Source: Azoarcus_F sp048158365 (GTDB lineage Bacteria > Pseudomonadota > Gammaproteobacteria > Burkholderiales > Rhodocyclaceae). Taken from it: 64,000 bases of DNA. The stretch lies in the NCBI GenBank assembly GCA_048158365.1, contig JBLLNL010000006.1. The stretch is one strand, 5' to 3'. Shown here one piece after another: positions 18,595 through 29,256 of this stretch. Below the pieces are notes generated by a model. That model saw nothing but the letters and a program-made list of their open reading frames with translations. It did no database searches and had not been told where the DNA came from. Position numbers and translations under genes: made by a program. Position 1 is the first letter of the stretch. Every line of letters begins with the position of its first letter.

Positions 18595-18611
18595 TTGGCA
18601 CGCATCCTGCT
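18595..18611 (+). promoter_or_regulatory. Sigma-54 promoter of the aap operon
   Basis: TTGGCACG-CATC-CTGCT matches the -24/-12 consensus TTGGCACG-N4-TTGCW at all but one position. The GG and GC doublets are separated by exactly 10 bp. The expected start is near 18622, giving a leader of about 310 nt before aapJ. With the upstream NtrC-like dyad it implies nitrogen-limitation control. Confidence 0.7.
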
Positions 18612-18681
18612 TTGCCGGAGCGACCTCGAGCGAAATACGTCGAGCAGGTTCGCGTCCGCAATCGAGGGGATCCGATGCCTG

Positions 18682-18713
18682 CTAGGGTAAACCCGTGTTT
18701 GGGTGATCCCTAG
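18682..18713. promoter_or_regulatory. Imperfect palindrome in the aapJ leader
   Basis: CTAGGGTAAACCC and GGGTGATCCCTAG flank a short loop and pair with two or three mismatches. It lies inside the predicted leader transcript and could be an operator, an RNA hairpin or an attenuator. Confidence 0.3.
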
Positions 18714-18931
18714 GTTTCAGCCCCGTGAAATGTCGCTATCGTTTCGGAGCATTTTGCAAGCCCGAGTCGAAACGGGGATATTGCCTTCTGGAAATCATCC
18801 AGTGCGGTCGCTTCGAGAGCGTCGAAGTGGCAAATATCGGAAACAAGAATGCCCGGGGAAGTGCAGGGGCGTCATCGGCGCAGTGCTGCACCTTCCAAGG
18901 GTCGGGACGATCAATTGAGGAGTTTCAAGAC

Positions 18932-19960
18932 ATGGCAAATAACGTGAAAGCTTTGGTCGCGGGTCTGACTGCGATTGCGGCACTGTCGGTCGCGGGCGCG
19001 GCCAGTGCAAACACGCTCGAACAGGTCAAGCAACGCGGAAGCGTGCTGTGCGGCGTGTCCGACGGCTTGCCGGGCTTCTCGGCGCCGGACGACCGGGCCA
19101 ACTGGTCGGGCATCGACGCGGATACCTGTCGCGCCGTGGCAGCCGCCGTGTTCGGCGATCCGAACAAGGTCGAGTTCCGGTCGCTGACCGCACGCGAACG
19201 CTTCACCGCGGTGCAGTCGGGTGAGGTCGATATGCTGTCGCGCAATACCACCTGGACGGTGACGCGCGACGCGTCGCTGGGTCTGCATTTCTCCGGCGTG
19301 AACTACTACGATGGCCAGGGATTCATGGTGCGGGCTAGCCTCGGCATCGACGACCCTCGGGAACTCGACGGCGCGACCGTCTGCATCCAGTCCGGGACCA
19401 CCACCGAACTGAATCTGGCCGACTTCTTCCGCGCCAACGGCATGAGCTACGACGCGCTGGTGTTCGACACCTCCGACCAGACGATTCAGGGTTTCGCGAC
19501 CAACCGCTGCGACGTGCTGACCTCGGACATCTCACAACTCGCCGCACTGCGCAGCAAGCTCGAGGATCCGTCCAGCGCGGTGCTGCTCGAGGAACTGATC
19601 TCCAAAGAGCCGCTCGGACCGATCGTGCGTCAGGGTGACGACCAATGGTTCAACGTGGTGCGGTGGACGCTGTTCGCGCTGCTCAATGCCGAGGAATTCG
19701 GTGTGACCCAGGCCAACGTGGACGAGATGAAGAACTCCGACAATCCGGAGATCCAGCGTCTGCTCGGCGTGGGCAACAACAACTTCGGCCAGCATCTCGG
19801 CCTCGACGCGGACTGGGCCTACAGCATCGTCAAGGGCGTCGGCAACTACGGCGAGATGTTCGAGCGCAACGTCGGGCCGAACACCCCGCTCGGGCTGCCG
19901 CGCGGCATGAACAACCTCTGGAATCACGGCGGCATCATGTACGCGCCGCCGATTCGCTGA
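18932..19960 (+). CDS. aapJ: Amino-acid ABC transporter substrate-binding protein
   Basis: A 342-residue periplasmic binding protein of the general L-amino-acid (Aap/Bzt) family. The signal peptide is MANNVKALVAGLTAIAALSVAGAASA with cleavage after ASA. The mature protein starts NTLEQVKQRGSVLCGVSDGLPGFSAPD and ends GLPRGMNNLWNHGGIMYAPP, both typical of AapJ. The ATG follows TTGAGGAG. It is the first gene of aapJQMP and is followed by two hairpins that can hold its mRNA level above that of the permease genes. A sigma-54 promoter with an NtrC site upstream points to induction under nitrogen limitation. Confidence 0.93.
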   Translation: MANNVKALVAGLTAIAALSVAGAASANTLEQVKQRGSVLCGVSDGLPGFSAPDDRANWSGIDADTCRAVAAAVFGDPNKVEFRSLTARERFTAVQSGEVDMLSRNTTWTVTRDASLGLHFSGVNYYDGQGFMVRASLGIDDPRELDGATVCIQSGTTTELNLADFFRANGMSYDALVFDTSDQTIQGFATNRCDVLTSDISQLAALRSKLEDPSSAVLLEELISKEPLGPIVRQGDDQWFNVVRWTLFALLNAEEFGVTQANVDEMKNSDNPEIQRLLGVGNNNFGQHLGLDADWAYSIVKGVGNYGEMFERNVGPNTPLGLPRGMNNLWNHGGIMYAPPIR

Positions 19961-19978
19961 TCGGAGCTTGCACACCTG

Positions 19979-20026
19979 GGGTCGGCCCGATCGGGTCGAC
20001 CCTCCCCTGAACCCCGCTCGCGGGGT
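19979..20026 (+). terminator. Tandem hairpins between aapJ and aapQ
   Basis: GGGTCG/CGACCC (19979-20002) and ACCCCG/CGGGGT (20011-20026) form two stem-loops without a T-run. Such structures after binding-protein genes usually stabilise the upstream message or reduce read-through. The aapQ ribosome-binding site AGGAAAG follows. Confidence 0.5.
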
Positions 20027-20048
20027 CCCCCTGTCAGGAAAGATTCAC

Positions 20049-21236
20049 ATGGCCGAAAAGCGCAGCGGATGGTCCGGGGTTCTTTCGCGCCTCTGGCACG
20101 ACCCGACGATCCGTTCCCGGACCTTTCAGATCTTGACGGCGCTGGTCGTCGTCTATGTCTTCTGGGCCATCTTTCAGAACACGATCGCGAACATGGAACG
20201 CCGGGGAATCAGCACCGGTCTGGGCTTCCTGAGCTCGCCGGCCGGCTTCGGGATCGTCATGAGCCTGATCCCGTACGACGAAACCATGTCGTATGGCCGA
20301 ACCTTTTTCGTCGGCCTGCTCAATACCTTGCTGGTGTCGTCGCTGGGCATCATCTTCGCGACGTTCCTGGGGTTCATCGTCGGCATCGGCCGCTTGTCCA
20401 GGAACTGGCTGATTTCTACACTTTCGGCGATCTTCGTCGACACCTTCCGCAACATCCCGCTGCTGCTGCAGATCTTCTTCTGGTACTTCGCGGTGCTGCG
20501 TGCGTTGCCGGGCCCGCGCGACAGCGTCGCGTTGTGGGATGTCTTCTTTCTGAACAATCGCGGCGCCTTCATGCCGGCACCGCTCCCGGAACCCGGCATG
20601 AACTTCGTCTGGTTCGCGCTGCTCGCAGCGATCGTCGGGGCGGTGGTGTTGTACCGCTGGGCCCACAAGCGCCAGGACGCGACCGGCCAGCTCTTTCCTG
20701 CGATCAGGGTCGGTCTCGCGATGGTGGTGCTGATCCCGGCGGTCGTGTTCCTCGCGCTGGGTTCGCCGATGTCTTGGGATGTACCGGAACTGAGGGGTTT
20801 CAACTTTCGTGGAGGCGTCGGCGTGATTCCGGAACTGGGCGCCTTGCTGCTCGCGCTGACGATCTACACCGCGGCCTTCATCGCTGAGATCGTGCGTTCG
20901 GGCATTCAGGCGGTCAGTCATGGACAGACCGAGGCAGCCTCGGCGCTGGGCCTCAGGCGCGGCACCACGCTGCGTCTGATCATCATTCCCCAGGCCATGC
21001 GCGTGATCGTGCCGCCTCTGACCAGCCAGTACCTGAACCTGACCAAGAACTCTTCGCTGGCGGTCGCGATCGGCTATCCGGACCTGGTGTCGGTGTTCAT
21101 GGGCACGACGCTGAACCAGACCGGGCAGGCGGTCGAGATCGTCGCGATCACGATGCTGGTCTATCTCAGCATCAGTCTGGTCATCTCCTTCCTGATGAAC
21201 TTCTACAACAAGGCCGTGGCCTTGAAGGAGCGTTGA
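20049..21236 (+). CDS. aapQ: Amino-acid ABC transporter permease 1
   Basis: A 395-residue inner-membrane permease with the HisM/ArtQ-type fold. The start MAEKRSGWSGVLSRLWHDP follows AGGAAAG. Several membrane helices are clear (TALVVVYVFWAIF; NTLLVSSLGIIFATFLGFIVG). A long periplasmic insertion sits between the conserved N-terminal segment IFVDTFRNIPLLLQIFFWYF and the EAA loop HGQTEAASALGLRRGTTLRLIIIPQAMRVI. The insertion is characteristic of AapQ. It pairs with AapM to form the channel and is separated from it by 3 bp. Confidence 0.93.
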   Translation: MAEKRSGWSGVLSRLWHDPTIRSRTFQILTALVVVYVFWAIFQNTIANMERRGISTGLGFLSSPAGFGIVMSLIPYDETMSYGRTFFVGLLNTLLVSSLGIIFATFLGFIVGIGRLSRNWLISTLSAIFVDTFRNIPLLLQIFFWYFAVLRALPGPRDSVALWDVFFLNNRGAFMPAPLPEPGMNFVWFALLAAIVGAVVLYRWAHKRQDATGQLFPAIRVGLAMVVLIPAVVFLALGSPMSWDVPELRGFNFRGGVGVIPELGALLLALTIYTAAFIAEIVRSGIQAVSHGQTEAASALGLRRGTTLRLIIIPQAMRVIVPPLTSQYLNLTKNSSLAVAIGYPDLVSVFMGTTLNQTGQAVEIVAITMLVYLSISLVISFLMNFYNKAVALKER

Positions 21237-21239
21237 GCC

Positions 21240-22346
21240 ATGAGCGCGACAACGCAGACTCGGACCGTTTTGCCACCGAAGTCAAATGTCGGTGTTCTGG
21301 GCTGGATCAGGAAGAACCTGTTTCCGTCCTGGTACAGCGGCACGCTGACGGTCGTGCTCGCTTACTTCATCGTCACCAGCCTGATCACGATCATCGACTG
21401 GGGCATCCTGAAGGCGGATTTCGTCGGAGAATCGGCGGCGGATTGCTCTGGCGCCGGGGCGTGCTGGGTCTTCATCGGCACGAGGCTGGACTTCTTCATC
21501 TACGGGTTCTACCCGGAAGCCGAGTACTGGCGGGTCAACCTGCTCTACCTGATCTTCGGCCTGATCATCGTGCCGCAGTTCTTCGCCGCCGTGTCGAGCC
21601 GGATCAAGATGATTCTCGGTGTCTTCGGCGTCACCGTATTCCCGGTGCTCGCGTTCGTGATGATCTACGGCAGCGAAACCTTCGGTCTGCCCATCGTCGG
21701 CACCAGCAACTGGGGTGGGCTGACCCTGACGTTGATCCTGGCCTATGTCGGCATCGTCGCGGCGATTCCGATCGGCATTCTGCTCGCGCTGGGGCGGCGT
21801 TCGGACATGCCGCTGGTGCGTGCGCTGTGCGTGATCTTCATCGAGTTCTGGCGGGGTGTACCGCTGATCACGATCCTGTTCATGGCGTCGGTGATGCTGC
21901 CACTGTTCTTGCCGGACGGCGTGACCTTCGACCGGCTGTTGCGCGCGTTGATCGGCATCACGCTGTTCCAGTCCGCCTACATGGCGGAGGTGATTCGTGG
22001 AGGACTGCAGGCGATTCCGAAGGGGCAGTACGAGGCGGCGGAGGCGATGGGGCTGGGTTACTGGCGCAGCATGTTCCTGATCATCCTGCCGCAGGCGCTG
22101 AAGATCGTGATCCCGGGCATCGTCAATACGCTGATCTCGCTGTTCAAGGACACCACGCTGGTGTTGGTGGTCGGACTGTTCGACCTGCTCAGGACGGTCC
22201 AGGCAACGATCGTTGACCCCGCCTGGCGGAACGTGGCGATAGAAGGCTACATCTTCGTGGCCTTCATCTTCTGGGTGTTCTGCTACGGGATGTCGCGCTA
22301 CAGCCAGATGCTCGAACGCAAGCTGCACACGGGACACAAACGGTGA
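21240..22346 (+). CDS. aapM: Amino-acid ABC transporter permease 2
   Basis: A 368-residue permease. The ATG is preceded by AAGGAGC within the aapQ end, so translation is probably coupled. Membrane helices include GTLTVVLAYFIVTSLITIIDW near the N-terminus. The conserved IFIEFWRGVPLITILFMASVM and the EAA loop KGQYEAAEAMGLGYWRSMFLIILPQALKIVIPG mark it as the partner of AapQ. The C-terminus (GMSRYSQMLERKLHTGHKR) is that of AapM. Confidence 0.93.
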   Translation: MSATTQTRTVLPPKSNVGVLGWIRKNLFPSWYSGTLTVVLAYFIVTSLITIIDWGILKADFVGESAADCSGAGACWVFIGTRLDFFIYGFYPEAEYWRVNLLYLIFGLIIVPQFFAAVSSRIKMILGVFGVTVFPVLAFVMIYGSETFGLPIVGTSNWGGLTLTLILAYVGIVAAIPIGILLALGRRSDMPLVRALCVIFIEFWRGVPLITILFMASVMLPLFLPDGVTFDRLLRALIGITLFQSAYMAEVIRGGLQAIPKGQYEAAEAMGLGYWRSMFLIILPQALKIVIPGIVNTLISLFKDTTLVLVVGLFDLLRTVQATIVDPAWRNVAIEGYIFVAFIFWVFCYGMSRYSQMLERKLHTGHKR

Positions 22347-22387
22347 CGCGTGCACCGGACATGAATCAGGCAAGGAGCAACATCGAC

Positions 22388-23185
22388 ATGACCCAGGAAA
22401 CCGCAGTTCAAGCCGAACGCTCGCATGTGGCCTCGATGGCGGCGAGCGGCGAATCGATCATCCAGGTGGTCGACATGCACAAGTGGTATGACGAGTTTCA
22501 CGTGCTGAAAGGTCTGAACCTCGACGTCAGCAAGGGTGAGCGCATCGTCATCTGTGGGCCCTCGGGTTCGGGAAAGTCGACCTTCATCCGCTGCATCAAC
22601 CGGCTGGAGGAGCACCAGCAGGGTCAGATCATCGTCGATGGCGTGGAACTGACCGATGACCTGCGCAACGTCGAAATCATCCGCCGCGAGGTCGGCATGG
22701 TGTTCCAGCACTTCAACCTGTTCCCGCATCTGACCGTACTCGAGAATTGCTGCCTGGCGCCGATCTGGGTGCGCAAGACGCCGCGCAGGGAGGCGGAGGA
22801 AGCCGCGATGAGCTATCTCGAACGGGTCAAGATCCCGGAGCAGGCCAAGAAATACCCGGGTCAGCTCTCGGGTGGTCAGCAGCAGCGCGTCGCGATTGCG
22901 CGCTCGCTGTGCATGAACCCCAAGATCATGCTGTTCGACGAGCCGACTTCCGCGCTCGATCCGGAAATGATCAAGGAAGTGCTGGACGTCATGATCGAGC
23001 TCGCGAGCAGCGGCATGACGATGCTGTGCGTGACGCACGAGATGGGTTTCGCGAAGACGGTGGCCGACCGCGTGATCTTCATGGATATGGGCGAGATCGT
23101 GGAGCAGGGCACGCCGGCCGAGTTTTTCAGCAATCCACGCGAGCCGCGTACGCAGCAGTTCCTGCAGCAGATCCTGAACCACTGA
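22388..23185 (+). CDS. aapP: Amino-acid ABC transporter ATP-binding protein
   Basis: A 265-residue ABC ATPase energising AapQM. Walker A is GPSGSGKST, the Q-loop lies in VFQHFNLFPHLTV, the signature is LSGGQQQR, Walker B is IMLFDEPTSALD, and the switch His is in CVTHEMGFA. I chose the ATG at 22388 because AAGGAGC lies 10 bp upstream; a GTG at 22343 and an ATG at 22361 are in-frame alternatives that overlap the aapM end. It is the last gene of the operon, and a small hairpin follows. Confidence 0.94.
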   Translation: MTQETAVQAERSHVASMAASGESIIQVVDMHKWYDEFHVLKGLNLDVSKGERIVICGPSGSGKSTFIRCINRLEEHQQGQIIVDGVELTDDLRNVEIIRREVGMVFQHFNLFPHLTVLENCCLAPIWVRKTPRREAEEAAMSYLERVKIPEQAKKYPGQLSGGQQQRVAIARSLCMNPKIMLFDEPTSALDPEMIKEVLDVMIELASSGMTMLCVTHEMGFAKTVADRVIFMDMGEIVEQGTPAEFFSNPREPRTQQFLQQILNH

Positions 23186-23190
23186 GCATC

Positions 23191-23206
23191 GAGTCGTATT
23201 CGACTC
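23191..23206. terminator. Hairpin after aapP
   Basis: GAGTCG-TATT-CGACTC stem-loop 5 bp after the aapP stop, between convergent aapP and minE. There is no T-run, so its role as a terminator is only probable. Confidence 0.35.
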
Positions 23207-23324
23207 TGTCCAGGTGGGAGCGGCGCCAGCCGAGAAATGCCGTTCACGTTGCGGAGAGGCGTGTGTTCCGGGTGTCGGTATATTCGCGGCTGATGTCGCT
23301 GCTTCGGCAGGGATTATCCAGGGA

Positions 23325-23585
23325 TCAGTTGCGCTGGTCCGGCAACACGATGTTCACCTCGAGTACCTCGTAGTTGTCCTGCTTTTCGAGCTGAACCTTG
23401 ATGTCGTCCGGGTTCACCGACACGTATTTCGAGATGACCTCGATCAGCTCGCGTTGCAGCGCGGGCAGGAAGTCGGTGCCACGTGCGGCGCTGCCGTGTT
23501 CACGCGCGATGATGAGCTGGAGGCGTTCCTTGGCGACCGAGGCGGTCTTCTTCTTTTCCCCGAAAAGCAGAGAGAGCAGGGACAT
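23325..23585 (-). CDS. minE: Cell division topological specificity factor MinE
   Basis: An 86-residue protein of normal MinE length. It begins MSLLSLLFGEKKKTASVAKERLQLIIAREH: an amphipathic membrane-targeting start followed by the anti-MinCD helix with the RLQLIIA motif. The C-terminal topological-specificity domain contains ELIEVISKYVSVNPDDIKVQLE. It drives MinD ATP hydrolysis and pole-to-pole oscillation. The start lies one base from the minD stop, in the usual minC-minD-minE order. Confidence 0.95.
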   Translation of the reverse strand: MSLLSLLFGEKKKTASVAKERLQLIIAREHGSAARGTDFLPALQRELIEVISKYVSVNPDDIKVQLEKQDNYEVLEVNIVLPDQRN

Positions 23586-23586
23586 G

Positions 23587-24402
23587 TCACTTGCCTCCGA
23601 ACAGGCGCTTCATCAGGCCGGGCTTCTCGTAGTTCACGAAACGCAGCGGGCGCTCCTCGCCCAGGAAGCGGGCAACCACGTCACCATAGGCTTCGGACAC
23701 GTCGGTGCCTTTCAGATGAATCGCCGGCGTACCCTGGTTGGATGCGTGAAGCACCGACTCGGACTCCGGGATCACGCCGATCAGCGGAACGCGCAGCAGC
23801 TCCTGGACGTCCTTGTAGGACAGCATCTCGCCCTCTTCCACGCGCTTGGGTGAATAACGGGTGAGCAGCAGGTGTTCCTTGACCGCTTCGCGACCCTCGG
23901 CCGCACGGCGTGACTTGGATTGCAGGATGCCGAGGATGCGATCCGAATCACGAACCGACGAGACCTCCGGGTTGGTCGTCACGATCGCCTCGTCGGCAAA
24001 GGTCAGCGCCATCACCGCGCCACGCTCGATGCCGGCGGGCGAGTCGCACACGATGTAGTCGAAACCCATGTGTTCGAGCTCTTTTATGACCTTCTCGACC
24101 CCTTCCTCGGTCAGGGCGTCCTTGTCCCGTGTCTGGGAGGCGGGCAGCACGAACAGGTTTTCGCAGTTCTTGTCCTTGATCAGGGCCTGGTTGAGCCGGG
24201 CCTCGCCATTGATCACATTGACGAAGTCGTAGACCACACGGCGTTCGCAGCCCATGATCAGGTCGAGGTTGCGCAGGCCGACGTCGAAGTCGATGACCGC
24301 AGTCTTGAAGCCGCGCAGCGCGAGACCGGACGAGAAGGCGGCGCTGGTGGTGGTCTTGCCGACGCCACCTTTTCCGGAAGTTACTACGACGACTCGAGTC
24401 AC
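23587..24402 (-). CDS. minD: Septum site-determining ATPase MinD
   Basis: A 271-residue deviant Walker ATPase. It starts MTRVVVVTSGKGGVGKTTTSAAFSSGLA with the signature KGGVGKTT, contains DSPAGIERGA, and ends in a C-terminal amphipathic membrane-targeting helix (EKPGLMKRLFGGK). It recruits MinC to the membrane and cycles with MinE to keep FtsZ rings at midcell. It lies between minC and minE on the same strand. Confidence 0.97.
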   Translation of the reverse strand: MTRVVVVTSGKGGVGKTTTSAAFSSGLALRGFKTAVIDFDVGLRNLDLIMGCERRVVYDFVNVINGEARLNQALIKDKNCENLFVLPASQTRDKDALTEEGVEKVIKELEHMGFDYIVCDSPAGIERGAVMALTFADEAIVTTNPEVSSVRDSDRILGILQSKSRRAAEGREAVKEHLLLTRYSPKRVEEGEMLSYKDVQELLRVPLIGVIPESESVLHASNQGTPAIHLKGTDVSEAYGDVVARFLGEERPLRFVNYEKPGLMKRLFGGK

Positions 24403-24433
24403 GTTTGATCCCTTTCTGATGAGTGTCCTGCGC

Positions 24434-25204
24434 TCAGTCGAGCGTCAGGGGTTCAATGCCAAGCGTGTGCTGATCCTGTTCGCCGACCAGCCTCACCGTT
24501 GCCGGCTTGCCCGCGATCGCTGCCGCGATGCCCTGTTCGAAGGTCTTGTAGACGCCGGCGATCGACACGATCTCGGGGCCGAAGTTGGTCGTGATGATTC
24601 TGGCGCGGGTGTTGCCCTGCGCGCCGGCGAGTGCCCGCCCGCGCAGCGGCCCGTAGCAGTGGATGCTGCCGTCGGCGATCACTTCGGCGCCGTTGCTCAT
24701 GCCGGCCATCAGCACCAGATCGCCGCCACGCGCATAGACCTGCTGTCCGGATCGGACCGGACGGTCGACGATCAAGGTGTCGCACGCCGCCTCGGCCATG
24801 GACGCGGGTTCGACGGCGGGTCGTTCGACCTCGACGGATGCCGGGGCACTGCCGGTCGCGCCGGGCTGAGGCTCGCGCAATTCTGCGGCATCGAGCAGCG
24901 CAAAGCCGGCCTGGCGGGCACTCGCGGCCAGTTCGGCCGGAAGCTTGCGCACGCCGATCGGCTGCAGGCGGAACCGCCGGAACAGGCTCAACAGACCGGG
25001 CCAGTCGATCTGGTCCGGCGTCTGCGCGAGCTCGCCGAAATCGAGGATGGTCGCTTCCCCGTTGAAGAAATCAGGCATGCCGCCGAGCATCTTGTGCAGC
25101 GCGTCGGCGACCAGATTGGGGCGTGTTTCGCGCAGAACCGCGACGGTCGTGCCGATTGATGCATTCCTGAATTCGACCGGACGAGCGAGCTGGGATGCGG
25201 ACAT
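24434..25204 (-). CDS. minC: Septum formation inhibitor MinC
   Basis: A 256-residue protein. The N-terminal FtsZ-antagonist domain (VEFRNASIGTTVAVLRET...MPDFFNGEATILDFGEL) is followed by a Pro/Ala/Glu-rich linker at about 125-150. The C-terminal right-handed beta-helix contains the conserved VRSGQQVYARGGDLVLMAGMSNGAEVIADG, HCYGPLRGRALAGAQG and FGPEIVSIAGVYKTFEQG. It blocks FtsZ polymerisation away from midcell when carried by MinD. It is the first gene of the minCDE operon. Confidence 0.96.
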   Translation of the reverse strand: MSASQLARPVEFRNASIGTTVAVLRETRPNLVADALHKMLGGMPDFFNGEATILDFGELAQTPDQIDWPGLLSLFRRFRLQPIGVRKLPAELAASARQAGFALLDAAELREPQPGATGSAPASVEVERPAVEPASMAEAACDTLIVDRPVRSGQQVYARGGDLVLMAGMSNGAEVIADGSIHCYGPLRGRALAGAQGNTRARIITTNFGPEIVSIAGVYKTFEQGIAAAIAGKPATVRLVGEQDQHTLGIEPLTLD

Positions 25205-25287
25205 GAACAGAATCGGCCTTTAAAGAGCTGAAGTCTACTGAGGGCGGGGGATTCGGGCAAGGCCGAAAGCAGGCCGAAAGCCGGTGC

Positions 25288-26178
25288 TCAGTGCAGGGTC
25301 GGCGGCGCCGACGGCGGCAGATCTTCCGGATCGCCGGAAAAGACATCGTCGACGTCTTCGGCAGCGAAGCGATAATCGTGGTTCGACAGGTCGTCACGGA
25401 TCACGATCTCGCCGTGTTCGGCGAGCATGCGACGCACCTCCGGCTCACCCAGGCTTCTGAGCATGCCTATCACTTTTGCTTCGTCGCGCGGCCAGTCATG
25501 CACGACCGGGCGGGCGTCGAACAGGCGGACGTTCTCTTCGGCGAACAGGCGACCCAGCAACTCGGCCGGTCCCAACGACAGCAGTTCCTGATACTTCACG
25601 GTGTCGGCGAGCTGGCTGACTCGTGACCATCCGTCGATGTCGCGCGCATCGGCACCGGGCATCTTCTGCAGAAACAGTGCGGCGGCGGCGTCGTGGTTGC
25701 AGGCGAGCCACAGACCGGCCGGTTGCTGCTCCGACTGTGTCAGATAATGCTCGAAGGTGCTCGCGATGCTGTCGCCGGCCAGCGGAACGATGCTGGTGTA
25801 GGGCTCGCGCATCGAAGGGGCGTCCAGCGAAAGCTGCAGGCGTCCGTCCCCTATCAGTTCGCCGAGGCCGCCGAGTCCGGCCGTGTCCGCGTCCATACGG
25901 GCCATCGCGCGCATGTTCAGCGACTCGCTGCAATCGACGACGAGCAGGCCGATCGGACCATGCCCCTGGATCTGAATGGTCAGGCGACCGGGCTGTTTCA
26001 GATTGCCGGCGATGACCGCCGCCACCGCACTCATCTCGCCCAGAACGTTCGCGACTTCGACCGGATAGTGTCGGTCGGCCTGAAGCTGTGTCCAGACTTC
26101 GCCGAGGAGCACGATGGAACCCCGGATGTCCAGATCCTCGAGCAGAAAGCGCTGAATGTAGCTCGAACGGTCGCTCAC
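25288..26178 (-). CDS. hslO: Hsp33-family chaperone lacking the redox-switch cysteines
   Basis: A 296-residue Hsp33 homologue (SSYIQRFLLEDLDIRGSIVLLG, GHGPIGLLVVDCSESLNMRAMAR, ENVRLFDARPV, MLRSLGEPEVRRML). Canonical Hsp33 ends with CxC, a spacer and CxxC, which bind zinc and form the oxidative switch. Here the first pair is replaced by HDWPRDE and the second by RDDLSN, so all four cysteines are gone. The two remaining Cys lie in the N-terminal domain. The GTG start overlaps the stop of the ArsC-like gene as GTGA, implying coupling. The protein may be a constitutively active or zinc-independent holdase. Confidence 0.85.
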   Translation of the reverse strand: MSDRSSYIQRFLLEDLDIRGSIVLLGEVWTQLQADRHYPVEVANVLGEMSAVAAVIAGNLKQPGRLTIQIQGHGPIGLLVVDCSESLNMRAMARMDADTAGLGGLGELIGDGRLQLSLDAPSMREPYTSIVPLAGDSIASTFEHYLTQSEQQPAGLWLACNHDAAAALFLQKMPGADARDIDGWSRVSQLADTVKYQELLSLGPAELLGRLFAEENVRLFDARPVVHDWPRDEAKVIGMLRSLGEPEVRRMLAEHGEIVIRDDLSNHDYRFAAEDVDDVFSGDPEDLPPSAPPTLH

Positions 26179-26540
26179 GACAGAACTCCCGAACCCAGCG
26201 CGCTTGCGAACCGTTCCGGATCGAATCCGACCAGCAGTTCGCCGGAGGAGGTCTCGACGACCGGGCGCCGGATCACGCTGGTATGTGCAGCCATCAGTCG
26301 CATCGCGTCGGCGGCGTTTCGGATGGCCTGTTGCGAAGCATCCAGCTTGCGCCAGGTCGTGCCGCGTGTATTGACCAGGGCCTGCCATCCGGCCCTGTCG
26401 CACCAGCGGGCCAGCGTCGCGGCATCGATGCCGGATTTGCGATAGTCATGGAAACTGAATTCGACATCGTGCCGTTCCAGCCAGTCGAATGCCTTCTTCA
26501 TCGTGTTGCAGTTCCTGGTGCCGTAGATGCTCACGCTCAT
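26175..26540 (-). CDS. ArsC/Spx-family thioredoxin-fold protein (YffB-like)
   Basis: A 121-residue protein starting MSVSIYGTRNCNTMKKAFDWLERHDVEFSFHDYRKSG. The single N-terminal Cys in RNCNTMKKA corresponds to the catalytic Cys of the family. WRKL, RPVVETSSGELLVGFDPERF and the length fit the YffB branch more than true arsenate reductases, which have a different Cys context. The function of that branch is unclear, with a glutathione-dependent thiol reaction suggested for relatives. It is coupled by a 4-bp overlap to the Hsp33 gene, suggesting a redox or thiol-stress link even though that Hsp33 has lost its own cysteines. Confidence 0.85.
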   Translation of the reverse strand: MSVSIYGTRNCNTMKKAFDWLERHDVEFSFHDYRKSGIDAATLARWCDRAGWQALVNTRGTTWRKLDASQQAIRNAADAMRLMAAHTSVIRRPVVETSSGELLVGFDPERFASALGSGVLS

Positions 26541-26613
26541 GGCGTCTGTCCTGCGTGGTGCTGTGATCGAAACCGATGTCCTGGGGCACGGCCGGTGCGG
26601 GGAGGGCGCGCAC

Positions 26614-28959
<2,346 letters not shown>

Positions 28960-29090
28960 CGGTATCGGTTCGATTCGAGCGCCCGCCGATCATGGCGGAC
29001 AGGTTGAACGGAGAGGGCGCAACCGCCCGCGGTGCAGGTCGCGTCGTGGGTCATGCGTGTGCTGCCCGTCCCGGTGGCGTACCCGGGCCC

Positions 29091-29256
29091 AGGAAGCTGT
29101 CGGACTTGAGCGATTGTCACGAGCCGAGTGGGAAGCGAGGGCCGATCTGGTCGATTTTGAGGCGCATAGTGGTTCTATGCAACGAAAAATCGGGCAGATA
29201 TGGACCGCTTCTGCCGCCGGCGCAGTAGATCAGCCTCAAGTCCGACAGCCTCCTAG
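29091..29256 (+). mobile_element. MITE-A, copy 2 (166 bp)
   Basis: Collinear with 6627-6795 at over 90% identity, in the same orientation. The left terminus is slightly degenerate (AGGAAGCTGTCGGACTTGAG); the right terminus (CTCAAGTCCGACAGCCTCCT then AG) is intact. The terminal CTAG provides the stop codon of the mutarotase gene on the reverse strand. Confidence 0.85.
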
